A stretch of 64,000 bases of DNA from Paragyromitra xinjiangensis (GCA_038503065.1 JBCAMK010000001.1:868001-932000), one strand, 5' to 3'. Counted from the stretch's first letter, positions 36,284-47,878 are shown. Notes: generated from the sequence alone by a model not told the origin. Translations and numbers: made by a program.

Positions 36284-37796
36284 TAACGAAAATTACCCGG
36301 AAACGGGTCAAGCCCCAACATAGCACCCTCCCCACCACGTCTATTGGATAGGATGCTCCGAATTAAATATATAGAGAGACCTAGGATAGGCTATACATAT
36401 TGTGCACATATAGTAGTTTTCTGAGCTATCTGGGGTTCCTGATTTAAGTCGAAAGTCAGAAATGTGGGTTTTTAGATCCACCCCACAAACAATACCATAG
36501 AAAATATATATTAAGCAGGAGAGATTTCATGTATTTGGAGTATCTTACTGAAGAGGAGTAAAAATTATTAGTGATATAAAATACATGTAGTCAATTGAAT
36601 GATACAAGAATCCTACCAAGAGTTGAATATTCCAATGGTATAAATATCTCAAATTTGTGAAAAGCCAACATTAGATCTAGGGCTCGTATCAGGACCTATA
36701 TGGTAGCACTCTTCTAGTCAGTCAACTCTAAGCCATATCCGAGGTTTTCAAACGAATTGATAGCTTGAGTCATACATATCTGGTACCCAATAATAGGCCA
36801 CAATCCCGAAAATCATACAATGGCCCCCTGCTACAAGAAACAGACTAAATTTAGTAGTTGACATATTAGCAGTACTACTTTTGATATGTGAATATTGAGG
36901 TCATCTACACAGGCTATGGTTAGAGAAATTGAGGGATTGAAAAAAATATACTACTGCGCGTGCGTAGACAGTCGCGCATACGGGTCAGTCAGTCACTTCC
37001 TTGGCGGCGACATGCTTAGAGGAAACCTTTATCTTTCTATTCGCCCAGGAGAGTGCTGTCTCAGGCCACTGCCTGATCCATAAGCCTGATGGCACGAATT
37101 CGTGAAGATATCCCGTTGATCACTTGTTGATCATTCCCGTTTCACCATACTAGTAAAGCCCCTTTTGCCAATCACATTTTTGTGAAAGAAGTGAGTGAGT
37201 GACCCGTATGCGCAACTGTCTACACACGCGCAGTAGCTTAATTATAAATTAGTACCACCTGCAGCATTAAAGATAAGCGATGTCTAACACTTGCTATTGG
37301 TAATATATCAAGGTACTAATTAAATTGATTCCATTAAGAAAAAGGCAACTGCATTGTGTTGGTGGAAATCTTTCTACTGTGAAGGGGTAACTATAGGGTG
37401 CCAGCAATACAGCTCTTGATAGGATCTTTATATCATTCAACTAACTATTTTACATCACTAATAATTTTTACCCCCCCCCCAGTAAGATGTTCCTAATACA
37501 TGAGATCTCTTCTGCTTGATATAGACCCTTTATGGTATTTGTGGGTGGATCTAAAAACCCATATTTCTGACTTTCGACTTAAATCAGGAACCCCAGATAG
37601 CTCAGAAAATTAATATATGTACTTAGGTATGTATAACCTATCTTAGGGCCCTCCCTCAATTCAAATCGGGCCATTATTTAAATCGGGCCATTTTATTCAC
37701 TAGGCGCGGTTATACGTGGTCCTCGACCTGCGAGCCCTGTTGCTTCGTGGGCGGCCAGTTTCCCCACCGTGACCCGTTTCCGGGTAATTTTCGTTA
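36284..37796. mobile_element. ~1.5-kb foldback (long inverted repeat) structure
   Basis: Outermost is a 27-bp perfect inverted repeat (36284-36310 and 37770-37796). Inside it, about 260 bp on each side (roughly 36380-36640 and 37400-37649) are imperfect reverse complements. The best-matched part is 36420-36475 against 37555-37611, sharing GAGCTATCTGGGGTTCCTGA and the following block. No transposase-like frame is visible. It may be a foldback transposon, two copies of one element inserted in opposite directions, or an inverted duplication. A run of ten C lies near 37472-37481 in the right arm. No clear target duplication could be identified. It overlaps the 3' coding end of the neighbouring membrane protein gene. 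Confidence 0.7.
36951..37236. repeat. nested 286-bp inverted-repeat element
   Basis: Inside the loop of the foldback lies a second palindromic unit. Arms 36951-36998 and 37190-37236 both begin CTACTGCGCGTG and continue into GCGCATACGGGTCA, with a handful of mismatches. It is GC-richer than its AT-rich surroundings, so it looks like a separate MITE-like insertion. I see no obvious flanking duplication. Confidence 0.6.
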
Positions 37797-39365
37797 ACGG
37801 TGGTGGGAGTGGTGGTCTCGGTCGTTCTACTCGCAGTCATAGCTGTGGTGGTAATCGTAGATGTTGCAAAAGACTCGATTCCTTGATGCGTGGTTGGATC
37901 CATTAGGCTGGAATTGACATCCTTCGCACTCGACCAGTTAGCACCTTGAATCCCGGAAGATCCACCTTTATTCTCCCGTCCTTTCATAACCATAACAACG
38001 GTCGTCGCAGATGCCGCGAGAATGAGAAATAGTCCAATAACTGCTACCAAAGTCCAAAATATCTTCTTCGTCATTCCTAGCTTATAGATCTCCGGTTTAT
38101 TCTCTCCCTCGTTAGGAAAATAGTTAGATGCCCACGTGTCTTCTTGGCCTTGGGCACGCTCGTTCATCGTCATAGGCGTGGTCCTGGCTGGCGGATAATT
38201 ATGTTCTGGGCCATAATAGTTTGCCGATCCTTTCTCGATATGGCTCCTAATGTTCATAAAGTCTGGCTGATCATTCTCAGCCAGCTCTCTAGCCCTCTGT
38301 GCTCTCTTGGCGCGGGTTTCCGCGAGACGCTGGTACGCATCTAATTCCGGAGTGGGCTTCGCAGGAACTCCCGTAGGCTTCTCATCCCCCGCCACTACAG
38401 CCACCTTCTTCCCAGCAGCAATACGAGCTCTCCTCTGCGCACGAGACTCTTCGGCGGCCTTTTGGGCGGCAAGACGTTCCGGATTTTCAGTCCCTTTAAT
38501 GCGACGTAGTTCGTCCCAAAATTTCCGAGAGTGGCCTGGGGAGAACTGTCCGTACTCGGTAGCTTCAACAGCTTTAATTTCATCTTCCTTCGCTGCCTCA
38601 GTCATTCTAGCTGCGTTCTCTGCATTACGTCCGATTTCCTGGATGGCTTCGAGCTCAGTCCTACAGACCGGAGCACTCACACCATGAGCCTCGTCCATAA
38701 GGACCGCACCTGGGATCACATTAAACCCCTTATCCAACACAAACCCGCTATGCACCCTCCCAGCGGCTTCCCCGACAGACGGAACAGACGGAACATTATC
38801 AACCGGGACCACATCCAAACCCGGGCCCTCCCCACCAACGGCCGGTGACATGATACTAGAAGCCCTAGTAACAGCCACCCTAGGAGTGAGGACTAAACAC
38901 AAATTATTCGGGTGGGTATTCCCAAGCGCAATCTGTTCCTCAGGGGTACCGATACGACGAAGCGGCGTTGGATTCCTTATCTCAGCGAGTTGGTTCGCAC
39001 GGAGTCCTAGTTTAGCCTTGTTGTAGATCTCAAGGGCATCTTCCCTACTCTTTTTAATTTGGGCCGCTCCGGCCTTTTTGCACTCTTGTTTCTGGCGGGC
39101 CAGTTCGCGAGCTCGCTGGTAGGATGAGAGAGGAACGGGGGCTGGGGGAGTGGGGATATTTAATCGATAGGGGAGAGTGTTAGGTGCAGCGTTAGGTGCG
39201 TTAGTGAACTAGGGGAGGTTAGTATTGTGGTGTTTAGAGGGGTGTTTTATGGTCAATGATCAGGAGGAGGGTTTCTGGACTTACGAAAAACCGGATGTTG
39301 TTCCAAACTGCGCCGTACTTCTTGGCGATGCCGGTATCGAGTGGTTCAAGAGTTTGTCCAGGCAT
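37700..39365 (-). CDS. single-pass membrane protein, unknown function, 3' end altered
   Basis: Two exons (39365-39285 and 39208-37700) give 529 residues. It starts MPGQTLEPLDTG. The N-terminal ~400 residues are hydrophilic with charged, helix-prone stretches (YQRARELARQKQE, ETRAKRAQRARELAEN). One transmembrane segment follows (~410-435, IFWTLVAVIGLFLILAASAT), then a Thr/Ser-rich stalk ending TTETTTPTTV. From about residue 498 on the sequence is encoded by the right arm of an inverted repeat. It becomes Gly/Arg-rich and stops at 37700, so the present C-terminus is probably not the original. No signal peptide, so the N-terminal half is likely cytosolic. I recognise no family. The exon 1/2 junction restores a continuous frame with a GTAAGT donor. 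Confidence 0.65.
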
Positions 39366-40292
39366 TTTTGGTGGGGTAGAGCACCAGATGAACAGCCGGG
39401 GGATGAAAAGGTGTTAAGTGAGATTATTTCAGATGAAATAATCTTGGGAGAAAAAAATGTAACGAAGCAGAAAAAGAACAGGTTATGAAACAAAAACCTG
39501 ACGATTCCCACAGCAAAAAGAGGTATCAACTGATCGTTTATGTTTGTGAGGTTGAGGGGGGGGGGAGGATTTGAAGACGAAAGGTAGACGGAAATGATCC
39601 GGTGGGACGAAAAAACTATCTGATGATAGTCTCACCGAAAGAGATGAGAGGAGGATGAGGAGAGATGAAAAGCCAATTCAGATAAACCTGATCCGTAAAC
39701 CTCCGGCAAATGTTGATGAAAACCAACAAACTGCTGATGACAAACAACGGAGGAAATGATCTCGAGACAGACAAACAGATGAGTATGAATCGACAACAGC
39801 AAGATTAGCAAGGTATCAATCAAGAAGGAGATGAAGGATCAATGAGTTCGATTGCTCGAATAGTTAGGAATTCTAAACTGTGGTTTAGAAACTGTGGATG
39901 GTGGGAGGAGAAGGGAGAGAAGAGAAGAAGTGGGGGAAACAAGAGACGAAGTAAATGAAGAGACGAAGGCCCTGCGGAAATAAAAAAACAGAAGTCGAGC
40001 CCCCTCAGGACTCCCTAAATCCTCATTGGTCGGTCGTCCTTTCTGTCTGCGTTGGGAACCTATGTAATTCACCTAGGAGACGAAAAGATTCCAGGGACTT
40101 CCAAGACGAAGAAATAGACATGTAATGTAAACGATTCTCATCATATTGGGAAAGGGTATAAAAGAAGGGAAAATCAAAACTAAGCTCGAATTGAAGATAA
40201 TACAAGTAAAATAAGGCAACAATAAAGTACGCAAAATAAAAACCAAACCACCCTCTATTAGTTTTTCCCTCCCATCCATCTATACCCAAATA
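39366..40292. other. intergenic, promoter of the membrane protein gene
   Basis: Between the start of the minus-strand membrane protein gene and the 3' end of the minus-strand ZIP gene. A/G-rich on the plus strand. The frames open here have no protein character. No other feature seen. Confidence 0.45.
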
Positions 40293-42183
40293 TCAAGCCT
40301 AGATATCAATTAGCCTACCTCTCACGAAGAAAAGTCAATGATTAAAACCACACTTACCCAAGCCCCAATCAACGCCATCCCCGCACCCCCCGCTACGACT
40401 GCCATTCCCGCATGCACCCTTCTACGACCCCTCAACACAACATAACTTTCATCACTCAAAAAGTCCTCCGCCAGCAATTCGACCAATCCAGCAAATAACA
40501 GCAACCCGGATGAAATCGCATTCATGACACCAACCATCAACAGGCCTGTCTGGCTAGCTGGATCATATAGCTTTCGTGTAGCCAAACCAATAGCTTGCCC
40601 AATGGGTGTTGTTGTTCCATATGCAAGACACATGAGCCACGGCTTTATTGATTGTGTAGGGAACGCAAGTCCAGCAATCCGGGAGCCCAAGGCGAGACCT
40701 TCGAAAGTTTGATGGAAAGTAATTGCAATGAGAAGGACGATAAAATTAGAACCAGTAGCAACAGAAAGCGCCATACCTAGAATAGTTAATATTAATCGCA
40801 AAAATAATCTCCTCAAGTTACAATCACTCGTAAAGGTCCAAAGAGAGAATAGAGGTGGGATATACCAATAAACACACTGTGAAACAATATCCCCGCCTCC
40901 AACAACATAACCTGCAACAACTCCTTCTGCTTCTGCTGTTCCTCGGTCAACCGGCTCCCTGTCCTCATTACCCTCCTCTGACTCCCTCCTGAATAACTCC
41001 TTGGTCTCCCACTCCCACTCCCTCCATTCAACGCCCTCGTCTCCTCCTCAACCCCTCCATCCGACTCCGACTCCGAATCACTCTCCGCCTTATCATACCC
41101 GCCTCCATCACTTCTGCCAGAACCCGCCTCCATAGTCCCCCTCTCAATCTTCTGCAACTGCGTACCTAGACTCCCACTCCTGCGATGTCCCGACGGCCTC
41201 AGACCCCCCTCACGAACTGTCGAGCTACCACCGAGGAATGGCGGAGCTGGCGCAATGGGGTCGTAGCTGCCCGGGAGTGGGGGACCGGAATGGCATCCAC
41301 CCATAGACCCACCGTTCATAGTCGAGAAGGTCATTTCGATCGTAACGACGACGAAAACGGCGATCATGGCGATGAGGCCGGCCATGGCTGGATAGGAGCG
41401 GTTCCAGAATGGGGGGAGACATGGGTCGGTGAGGGATGTGAAAGCAGTTGGGAGGAGGTGGACGAAAGCAGTAGCTATAAGGACGCCAGTACCGAAGCTG
41501 TGGTGGGCGTTAGTATGGTTTGGTGGGTAGGAGGGGGGGTTGTTACTGGCGAGATAAGAAGCTGTGGGGTGTTAGCTGTTGGTACATGTGGAGCTCTTTG
41601 GAGGGCAAAGTTACAGAAACTGATGCGGAACCCGCAATTGCGGGAACTTTTTGACTATGAGTGGGAATGAGCATGCTATAAAGACTCTATTAGTATTTCT
41701 GTAGTTGCAATAAACACAGTACCTCCAAGCCCTCCCGCGCCGAAGCAAGAGAACAAGTGCCCCACAAGCCTATCTCCAGCTCCACACCCAGCGCAATACC
41801 TCGGAGGCCACAAAAGAAATGTAGCTCGGTGAAACCCACATAAAATACTTTGTACTAATATGATAAACAGTGCCAGCACATGTAACGGCAGATTATACGA
41901 CCCATCGCTCTTCCCACCACAGACCTAGAGCACCATCCCACAATCAGCATCTCTCTCCCGTAGCCAACATGAATATATAGGCGTGGAAATAACGTACAAG
42001 CGACGCTCTCGTTGTAAGTTCTGGTGCAAGGTATGGAGGGTTTTGGTTGAAGCCTGTTATTCATAGACGAGTCAGTGACAGTTTCCATATGAATAGCAAC
42101 TAAGGAACCAGCATCATGTGCCACAGAACGCCAAACATACCCTCGAAGCCGTCAGGGTTCGCATCGCGGGTCGGACAGTTCAT
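40293..42183 (-). CDS. ZIP-family zinc/iron transporter
   Basis: Seven exons (42183-42141, 42053-41998, 41924-41849, 41675-41615, 41497-40866, 40776-40358, 40298-40293) give 430 residues. Multi-pass carrier importing Zn2+ (or Fe2+), probably at the plasma membrane. Visible are LPLHVLALFIILVQ (TM1), FGTGVLIATAFVHLLP (TM2-3), a long Ser/Gly/Glu-rich cytoplasmic loop, and the metal-site helices HSVFIGMALSV and HQTFEGLALGSRI, then TM6-8. The last exon codes only Ala-stop. The GTAAGT donor after ...GAW and a CTAG acceptor give a GAWA end like the family's GKWA; without that intron the protein would run to a stop at 40322. Zn versus Fe cannot be told from sequence. Confidence 0.88.
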
Positions 42184-42931
42184 GGCGGGCAGGCGCAGGG
42201 GAGACGCTCCCAGCGTACGGCAGAGGAACAGATATGTAGATGTATGGTGTGTGGTAAATTCGGCCCGCGAAGAAAGAAAGAGACAAACGAACTCTAGAAT
42301 AGAGAATTGAAACTGAGAATGCACGGTATGCAGAAAATGCCAATGATGCTATGAGACCCCCGACGCATACGTTACAGATACATCAATCAATAGGAGAGGC
42401 TTTGGGACAGTCAGCAACGGCCAAAAAAGAACCCTAGCCCTGAGATCCTGTAGTACCGAGGAACCACACTTTACCTTATGTGCTCCACTCCGGCGGTATC
42501 TAATGCTGCACAGTGCCCCACTGGTAGAACGGCCCCTGCGCTGCTATTCCACTTGCTGGATGTGCACCCAATAAACGCCCTCGTACAGGGGGTACGTAAC
42601 CAGGATATCCCGAATTATCCGAGAAGGTGTTCTGGTCTGGGCGCCGTTTGATACAACTCGAACAGTTCCCCCAGAATTCATGGCAGGAGGTTTCGAGCGT
42701 TTTCACTTTAAGTACCAGTCTAAGCCCGGATCTAGATAACCTTCTTTTATTCCCCTTTCTCCCCCTCGTTCTTTAACTTTCTCCTCTATCTCTTCATTTC
42801 CTATTCATTCCTTTAATCGACTGGCTTTCGAGGACTTACTACCCACTACACACTCCTTTTTTTGTTATTACCAAACTGCAACCTGCCACTTATCGTAAAA
42901 TCATTGTGTCTTATCAGGGAATCTTGCCGAT
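42184..42931. promoter_or_regulatory. divergent promoter region of two transporter genes
   Basis: 748 bp between the head-to-head ZIP gene and the triose-phosphate-family transporter gene. CT-rich tract at about 42740-42800 on the plus side. No TATA box, no known zinc-response motif recognised by eye and no coding signal. Confidence 0.4.
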
Positions 42932-44238
42932 ATGTCCGATCAAAAAACACACCTTTTACCAGTTCACCGCGACACACAGTACAGTGGGCGTGCGAGAGCA
43001 TCCTCACCCGCAGGTTCTCAGGCGCCAAAAGAGAACTCTGTGAAGGCAAAGTATGCATGGCTTACTGTGTATTTTGCGCTCAACCTGGCGTTGACGTTAT
43101 ATAATAAGGCGGTTATGGGAAAGGTAGGTTTATGATTACTCTCGTTGTCGTTAGATTAGATTAAATTGGGTTATTTGGATTTTTCAGGTTTGGATGGCTT
43201 GCTGACTAGAGGATTATGTAGTTCCCATTTCCTTACCTGTTGACCGGTATACATGCGCTCTGTGGGAGTCTGGGGTGCATGTTCTTCTACATGAGGGGGT
43301 CGTTCGAGTTGACAAGACTTACGGATTCTGAGAACTTGACTATTCTCCTGTTCTCGGTGCTTTACACTATCAATATTGCAATCAGCAATGTCTCACTGTT
43401 CGTCCTACCCCGCTGTCTATCATTGACACTCCCCCCCATCCTATACTCTTAACTATGCCCTCAGCGTTCCAAAACGCCTCACCCTGTCATCTATCATTGA
43501 CACCCCCCACCTAACCCCCACCACCTATCAAACACACTAACAGTCTCATCTAGCAACCTCGTCACCATCCCTTTCCACCAAATAGTCCGCGCTACCACCC
43601 CTCTCTTCACCGTAACAATCTACGCCATATTCTTCTCCCAACGCTACCCAACCCTAACCTACATCTCCCTCCTCCCAGTGATCCTCGGCGTCGCACTCGC
43701 CTGCTACGGCGACATCTACTTCACCCCGCTCGGCTTCCTCCTCACCCTCCTCGGCGCATTCCTCGCCGCCCTCAAAACCGTCGTAACAAACCGCATCCAA
43801 ACCAGCGGTCTCAAACTCTCACCTCTCGAACTCCTCCACCGCATGAGCCCTCTCGCACTCATACAGACACTCCTCTACGCATACTTCACCGGCGAGATCA
43901 GTCGCGCGGAGACATTCGCTGCAGCAGGAAACCTAGGTACTCGAGAGGTGGTGATCTTACTAGTCAACGGTGCGATCGCATTCGCGCTTAATGTGATTAG
44001 TTTTACTGCGAACCGGAAGACCGGGGCGTTGACGATGACGGTTGCTGCGAATGTGAAGCAGATCTTAACGATCGTGTTGAGTGTGGCGTTCTGGGGACTG
44101 CAGGTTACTGGGATTAATATTGTGGGGATTGTGGTCACGTTGTGTGGAGGTGCGTGGTATGCGGTTGTGGAGCTGGAGGGGAAGAAGAAGAAGGTTGTGA
44201 AGGAGGTTGAGGTGTTGAGGGAGGTGAAGGCTGGGTAG
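42932..44238 (+). CDS. triose-phosphate transporter family (nucleotide-sugar/TPT-like)
   Basis: Three exons (42932-43123, 43222-43397, 43554-44238) give 350 residues. A polar N-terminus is followed by about ten membrane helices: YAWLTVYFALNLALTLYNK, LLTGIHALCGSLGCMFFY, AISNVSLNLVTIPFHQIVRA (rebuilt over intron 2), a VILGVALACYGDIYFTPLGF helix pair, and NVISFTANRKTGALTM near the end, then a Lys-rich tail. This is the TPT/DUF250 branch of the drug/metabolite transporter superfamily, Golgi or ER antiporters of phosphorylated or nucleotide sugars; the substrate cannot be assigned. Intron 2 (43398-43553) has a GTTCGT donor and an internal duplication. Confidence 0.85.
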
Positions 44239-44911
44239 TGGATTTTAGTGAGGGGTTTTTTTCTTTGTTGGTGCTTTCCTTTGTGTATGGTTGGGTTGGG
44301 TTTTTCTTTCTTTTCGGGTTTCGTTTCCGGGGTTATTTGGCATGGGCTGTATTATATCATATTACTCATTTGGGGGAGCGTATAATATTTTATTGTCTGG
44401 TCATGGGAATGGGAACGGATGTTATTACAGCATTTCAACATGCTATTTCATTAGAAAGTTTCTTTATTTGATTTGATGAAGCAGGATAGATCTGATCATA
44501 ATTCATTTTAATCGGGACCAACGGAGCTAAGGGGGTGTTGGAAAAGCATGCTGAAAACATGACAGAAATAGCTTTCTGCACCGAAATTATTATAAATCAC
44601 CACAACCGACAAATGCATGTCGTATTTAATTTTTTGATACTCGAAACACCATAAACCTAAGGGCAAAACGGTAATACCACAGGTGAGCGCGAAGAGGATC
44701 AATAAAATATGATTATTGACGGTATGACATTTCATCCAAACTGTTCACAATGCCCATTGATAAATCTGTGCACAAAGAGGCCAGCCAGCCCGCAACCAAG
44801 CCTCTTCCGCCCAGCTTGACATCCTCCCGCCGCCCCAACCTCCCGTTTCATCCTTATCACGTCTCACTTTTCGGCTCCTTCCCCTCCCCTCCTCCCCTTT
44901 GTTGTAAACCT
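44239..44911. other. convergent 3' region
   Basis: 3' UTRs of the transporter and, on the minus strand, of Sm G. T-rich after 44239. No gene or RNA recognised. Confidence 0.45.
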
Positions 44912-45420
44912 TTAATTTATCCTCTCGAGCGCCTATCCACAGAAACACGTGAGTAACTTCATCCGTAGAAGCCGGTAATTGGGGTTGAAAGAAATAAAAC
45001 GCACCTCCAGCATGACTACTGAATTCCCTCGGATCACAACTGTGCCGATGCGGACTTTCTCACCACCATCTTTTTCTTCGACTGCGTCATCAAGAACAAT
45101 GTTTAGGAAGACCTAGAATGTCTTATCGTCAGCACTCATATCCACAGCGAAAGGCACACGAATCGAAGCGCAAGGCGGGAGAGGCCAAGCCTAGGATATG
45201 AAGGGAGTGGTAGATACACACATCGTATCCTCTGAGCACACCAATGACCTTGCGGGAGCCATTAAGCTGCACGAAAAGACGTTTATCGAGGTACTGTCCA
45301 TTGCCAAAGCATTGTTAGCTACCACTGCCTGTCCTGTTCCACGTGTTGCGCTTCCTCGCTGCCTCCTGAGTGAGGTGGGGGAGCACATACCTTTTTAAGT
45401 TCTGGCTGAGCTGGAGGCAT
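44912..45420 (-). CDS. SMX2: small nuclear ribonucleoprotein G (Sm G)
   Basis: Four exons (45420-45391, 45293-45222, 45112-45005, 44932-44912) give 76 residues, the size of human Sm G. The sequence runs MPPAQPELKKYLDKRLF, QLNGSRKVIGVLRGYD (Sm1 motif), VFLNIVLDDAVEE, then RIGTVVIRGNSVVMLE (Sm2 motif) and ends ALERIN. It is a subunit of the seven-membered Sm ring on U1, U2, U4 and U5 snRNAs, nuclear. All junctions fall on codon boundaries. The last exon is 21 nt. It lies head to head, 221 bp away, with an NTR2-like splicing gene. Confidence 0.95.
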
Positions 45421-45641
45421 CTTGAATGAAAATGTATGTAGAGAATGGAAGTGGTGGGGTCCTGAGAGGCAGAAGCAGGAGCAGCACGCTGATATCGAAC
45501 CGTGAGTGAGGTTGGTTGCGCTTTGAGGCGTGGCTGGTCTTGGCACCCGCGTTCGCGGCTAACCGCAAGGGTCCAGACGTCACTTAGCTTGCTACAGCTT
45601 CGGCCTTCACGACTTCAATTCACAGGAAATACCGATTCGAC
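45421..45641. promoter_or_regulatory. shared promoter Sm G / NTR2-like
   Basis: 221 bp between divergent start codons. No TATA box is evident. Confidence 0.5.
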
Positions 45642-46997
45642 ATGCGCTCCTCATTCGCGTCACGCCGACCTAAAGCCCGTAAAATCGAGGCAGATGAAGA
45701 CGAAGAGGATGGTTCTTTGAATAATCCGGCGAACACATCTGAACAGTCCAGTATGTAGAACTACTCTTTTCAACCTTTAACTTTTCGCCCCAGTTAACAT
45801 AAACCCTTCCCAGCTTCCACACGTCCCAAAATTACAAAAAAGAAGCGCGCAACTCTCCGCCTCTCCTTTGGTCCCGAAGCTGAAGCTGCCGCCAGCTCTA
45901 GTCCTACTGCCGAGGAAGAACCCCCAATCGTACTCAAAAAGTCCGCCCTCAGCCGAAAAGCCATCGAGCGCAATGCCGCGCGCAAAGCTGGCCTCGCGGC
46001 AGGTGTAGTCGGGATAGACCAACTAAACGCGATACCGACAAGCGAGAGGCCAAGCTATTCGAAAGAGTATCTAGAAGAGCTAAAGAGCAGCACACCCACG
46101 AGACCTGTGAGTGTGCAGGAGGTTGAGGGGAGTGGCGGTGATGATTACGATATGATACTAGATGACGACGTGATGGCTGTTGTGGAGGCTGGTAATCAAC
46201 GTGCTGTGACAAGACTCGAAGATGTGGCACCCGCAGGGACAACAGGGATTATGGATGAAGGCCTCGTTCGCGTTCTCAAGGCACGGCGAGCAGAAAAAGC
46301 AACTAGATCAAAAGCGGGAGACTACATCTCGCTAGACGGCGATGATGACTTAGATGATGGTGATAATGAGATTCTGCTAAAGAGCAAGAAGAAGTCTCGA
46401 CTACGTGGGCTAGATGATGGGGGGTTTGATGATGAAGAAATGGAGAAATATATCGAAGATGAACGAATAGTTCTTGGTGGCAAATCTGCTCAACGGGAGC
46501 AAGAACGACGCCGGAGAGAGGGAATCAGAGACACTATCAACCAAGCAGAGGGCATCAACTCAGATGAAGACGCGGATTCAGACTTCTCTAAGGATTCACT
46601 AGCGGAAGAATGGGAGCGAGACCAGATCAGGAAAGGCGCCTTCTCTTCAAATGCTCCAGGGTCTATAGCATCAGATCTAGAGATGCTAACACGACAGCCG
46701 CCAAACGTGACTCCTTTGCCGAGTCTCAAGGATGCGTTGAAGAGACTTGAAGACAGCCTGGCGGCGATGGAGTTCAGGAAAGCACAAACGGTGAGGCAGG
46801 TTGAGACACTACGTCAGGAAAAGGAGGAGATTGCACAAAGGGAGAGCATGGTGCAGGATAGGCTAAAGAAGGCAGGTGAGGAGTATGAGAAACTGAGGGG
46901 TGAACTTGGTATGGGCGGTGGAGGTCCGGAGGGGGTCGTGAGTAGGGGGTTGGAGAGCTTTGGGAATACTCCAATCCGAATTGCAGAGAATTCTTGA
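45642..46997 (+). CDS. NTR2: NTR2-like spliceosome disassembly factor
   Basis: Two exons (45642-45750, 45814-46997) give 430 residues. Basic N-terminus, then FGPEAEA, LSRKAIERNAARK, the signature ERPSYSKEYLEELKSSTPTR, an acidic middle, RRREGIRDTINQAEG, and a C-terminal coiled coil (MEFRKAQTVRQVETLRQEKE). These match the NTR2 domain, found alone in Ntr2 and at the N-terminus of GCFC2/PAXBP1. There is no GCFC domain here, which favours Ntr2. Ntr2 pairs with Ntr1 to recruit Prp43 and dismantle the intron-lariat spliceosome; nuclear. The first ATG fits. Divergent from Sm G. Confidence 0.78.
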
Positions 46998-47878
46998 TAG
47001 GATCCCGCGTCTATATTCACGGCTCATCTTTAGCTTAGACCTCATAGTGAGGGTAACGAGGAATCGAGAAAGAATATGGTTGCCGGGAGCGTATAGTAGA
47101 AACATTTCGCAAGCGCACGAAGGATCTTTGCCTCATAGTAGCGTCCTTTATCTTAGCTTACTACCTAAATCTAGACGTATATATACTTCCTGTCTCGCAT
47201 GACACCTTACCGTTGGTTCTTGCGTGAGAGAGGTATTTTTCTCGCCATTCACCTAATACATCTTTATAATTTAGGTGGAAGAGAAAGATCCTTCATATCT
47301 TGCCCAGAGCGTCTGGTATATGTAAATGCATATGAGGGCGAAAAAGAGCCAGAGGTTAAGTGAACCAGGGGGAAATCCCGTACAAATCGAACTCATTGAC
47401 TTCCCACTATCATGCAAATTAAACATACATAGTAAATAGCACCAATACCAAGTGCACTGCTTTTCCCCCTCAAAAATAGCACAGACAAAAAAACGAAAAA
47501 CGGGACAACCACTCACCGCCAAATAATCACAGATCATCACTCGACGGTTCTCAAAAATATGATGATACACCCCGAAAACACAAGCTTTGTGAGTCACCAA
47601 TTATAGGGCAAACATGAGAGTAAATAGGTCCTAAAAACGGCAACAAATAATAGGGAAAATGCAATACAGATGGACTCGCTGTAAGACGGTTGACAGCCTT
47701 CTGAGTGCCCGTTAATCAAAAGCAAGGACAACCATGAAGCTGCTCTCTATGATGTCTTATAAACTAGGCCTCAGCTTTCATATTTAAATCCCCTTCATCC
47801 TTAGACTTTCTGTAGTGGAAGACATTATCCAACCCTCCATATGATGCTTGAGGCCCCCCGTAAGAACCCCCTCCCATC
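46998..47878. other. intergenic region
   Basis: NTR2-like 3' UTR and the 3' side of the minus-strand orphan. A 109-codon minus frame (47271-47600) includes one hydrophobic stretch but has unusual composition and no family; I do not call it. Confidence 0.4.

Noticed and set aside
41676..41879. Minus frame within the ZIP gene reading through 41676-41848
   Set aside because: This segment is best read as an intron. Removing it restores the LVQTCSFPLIV membrane helix.
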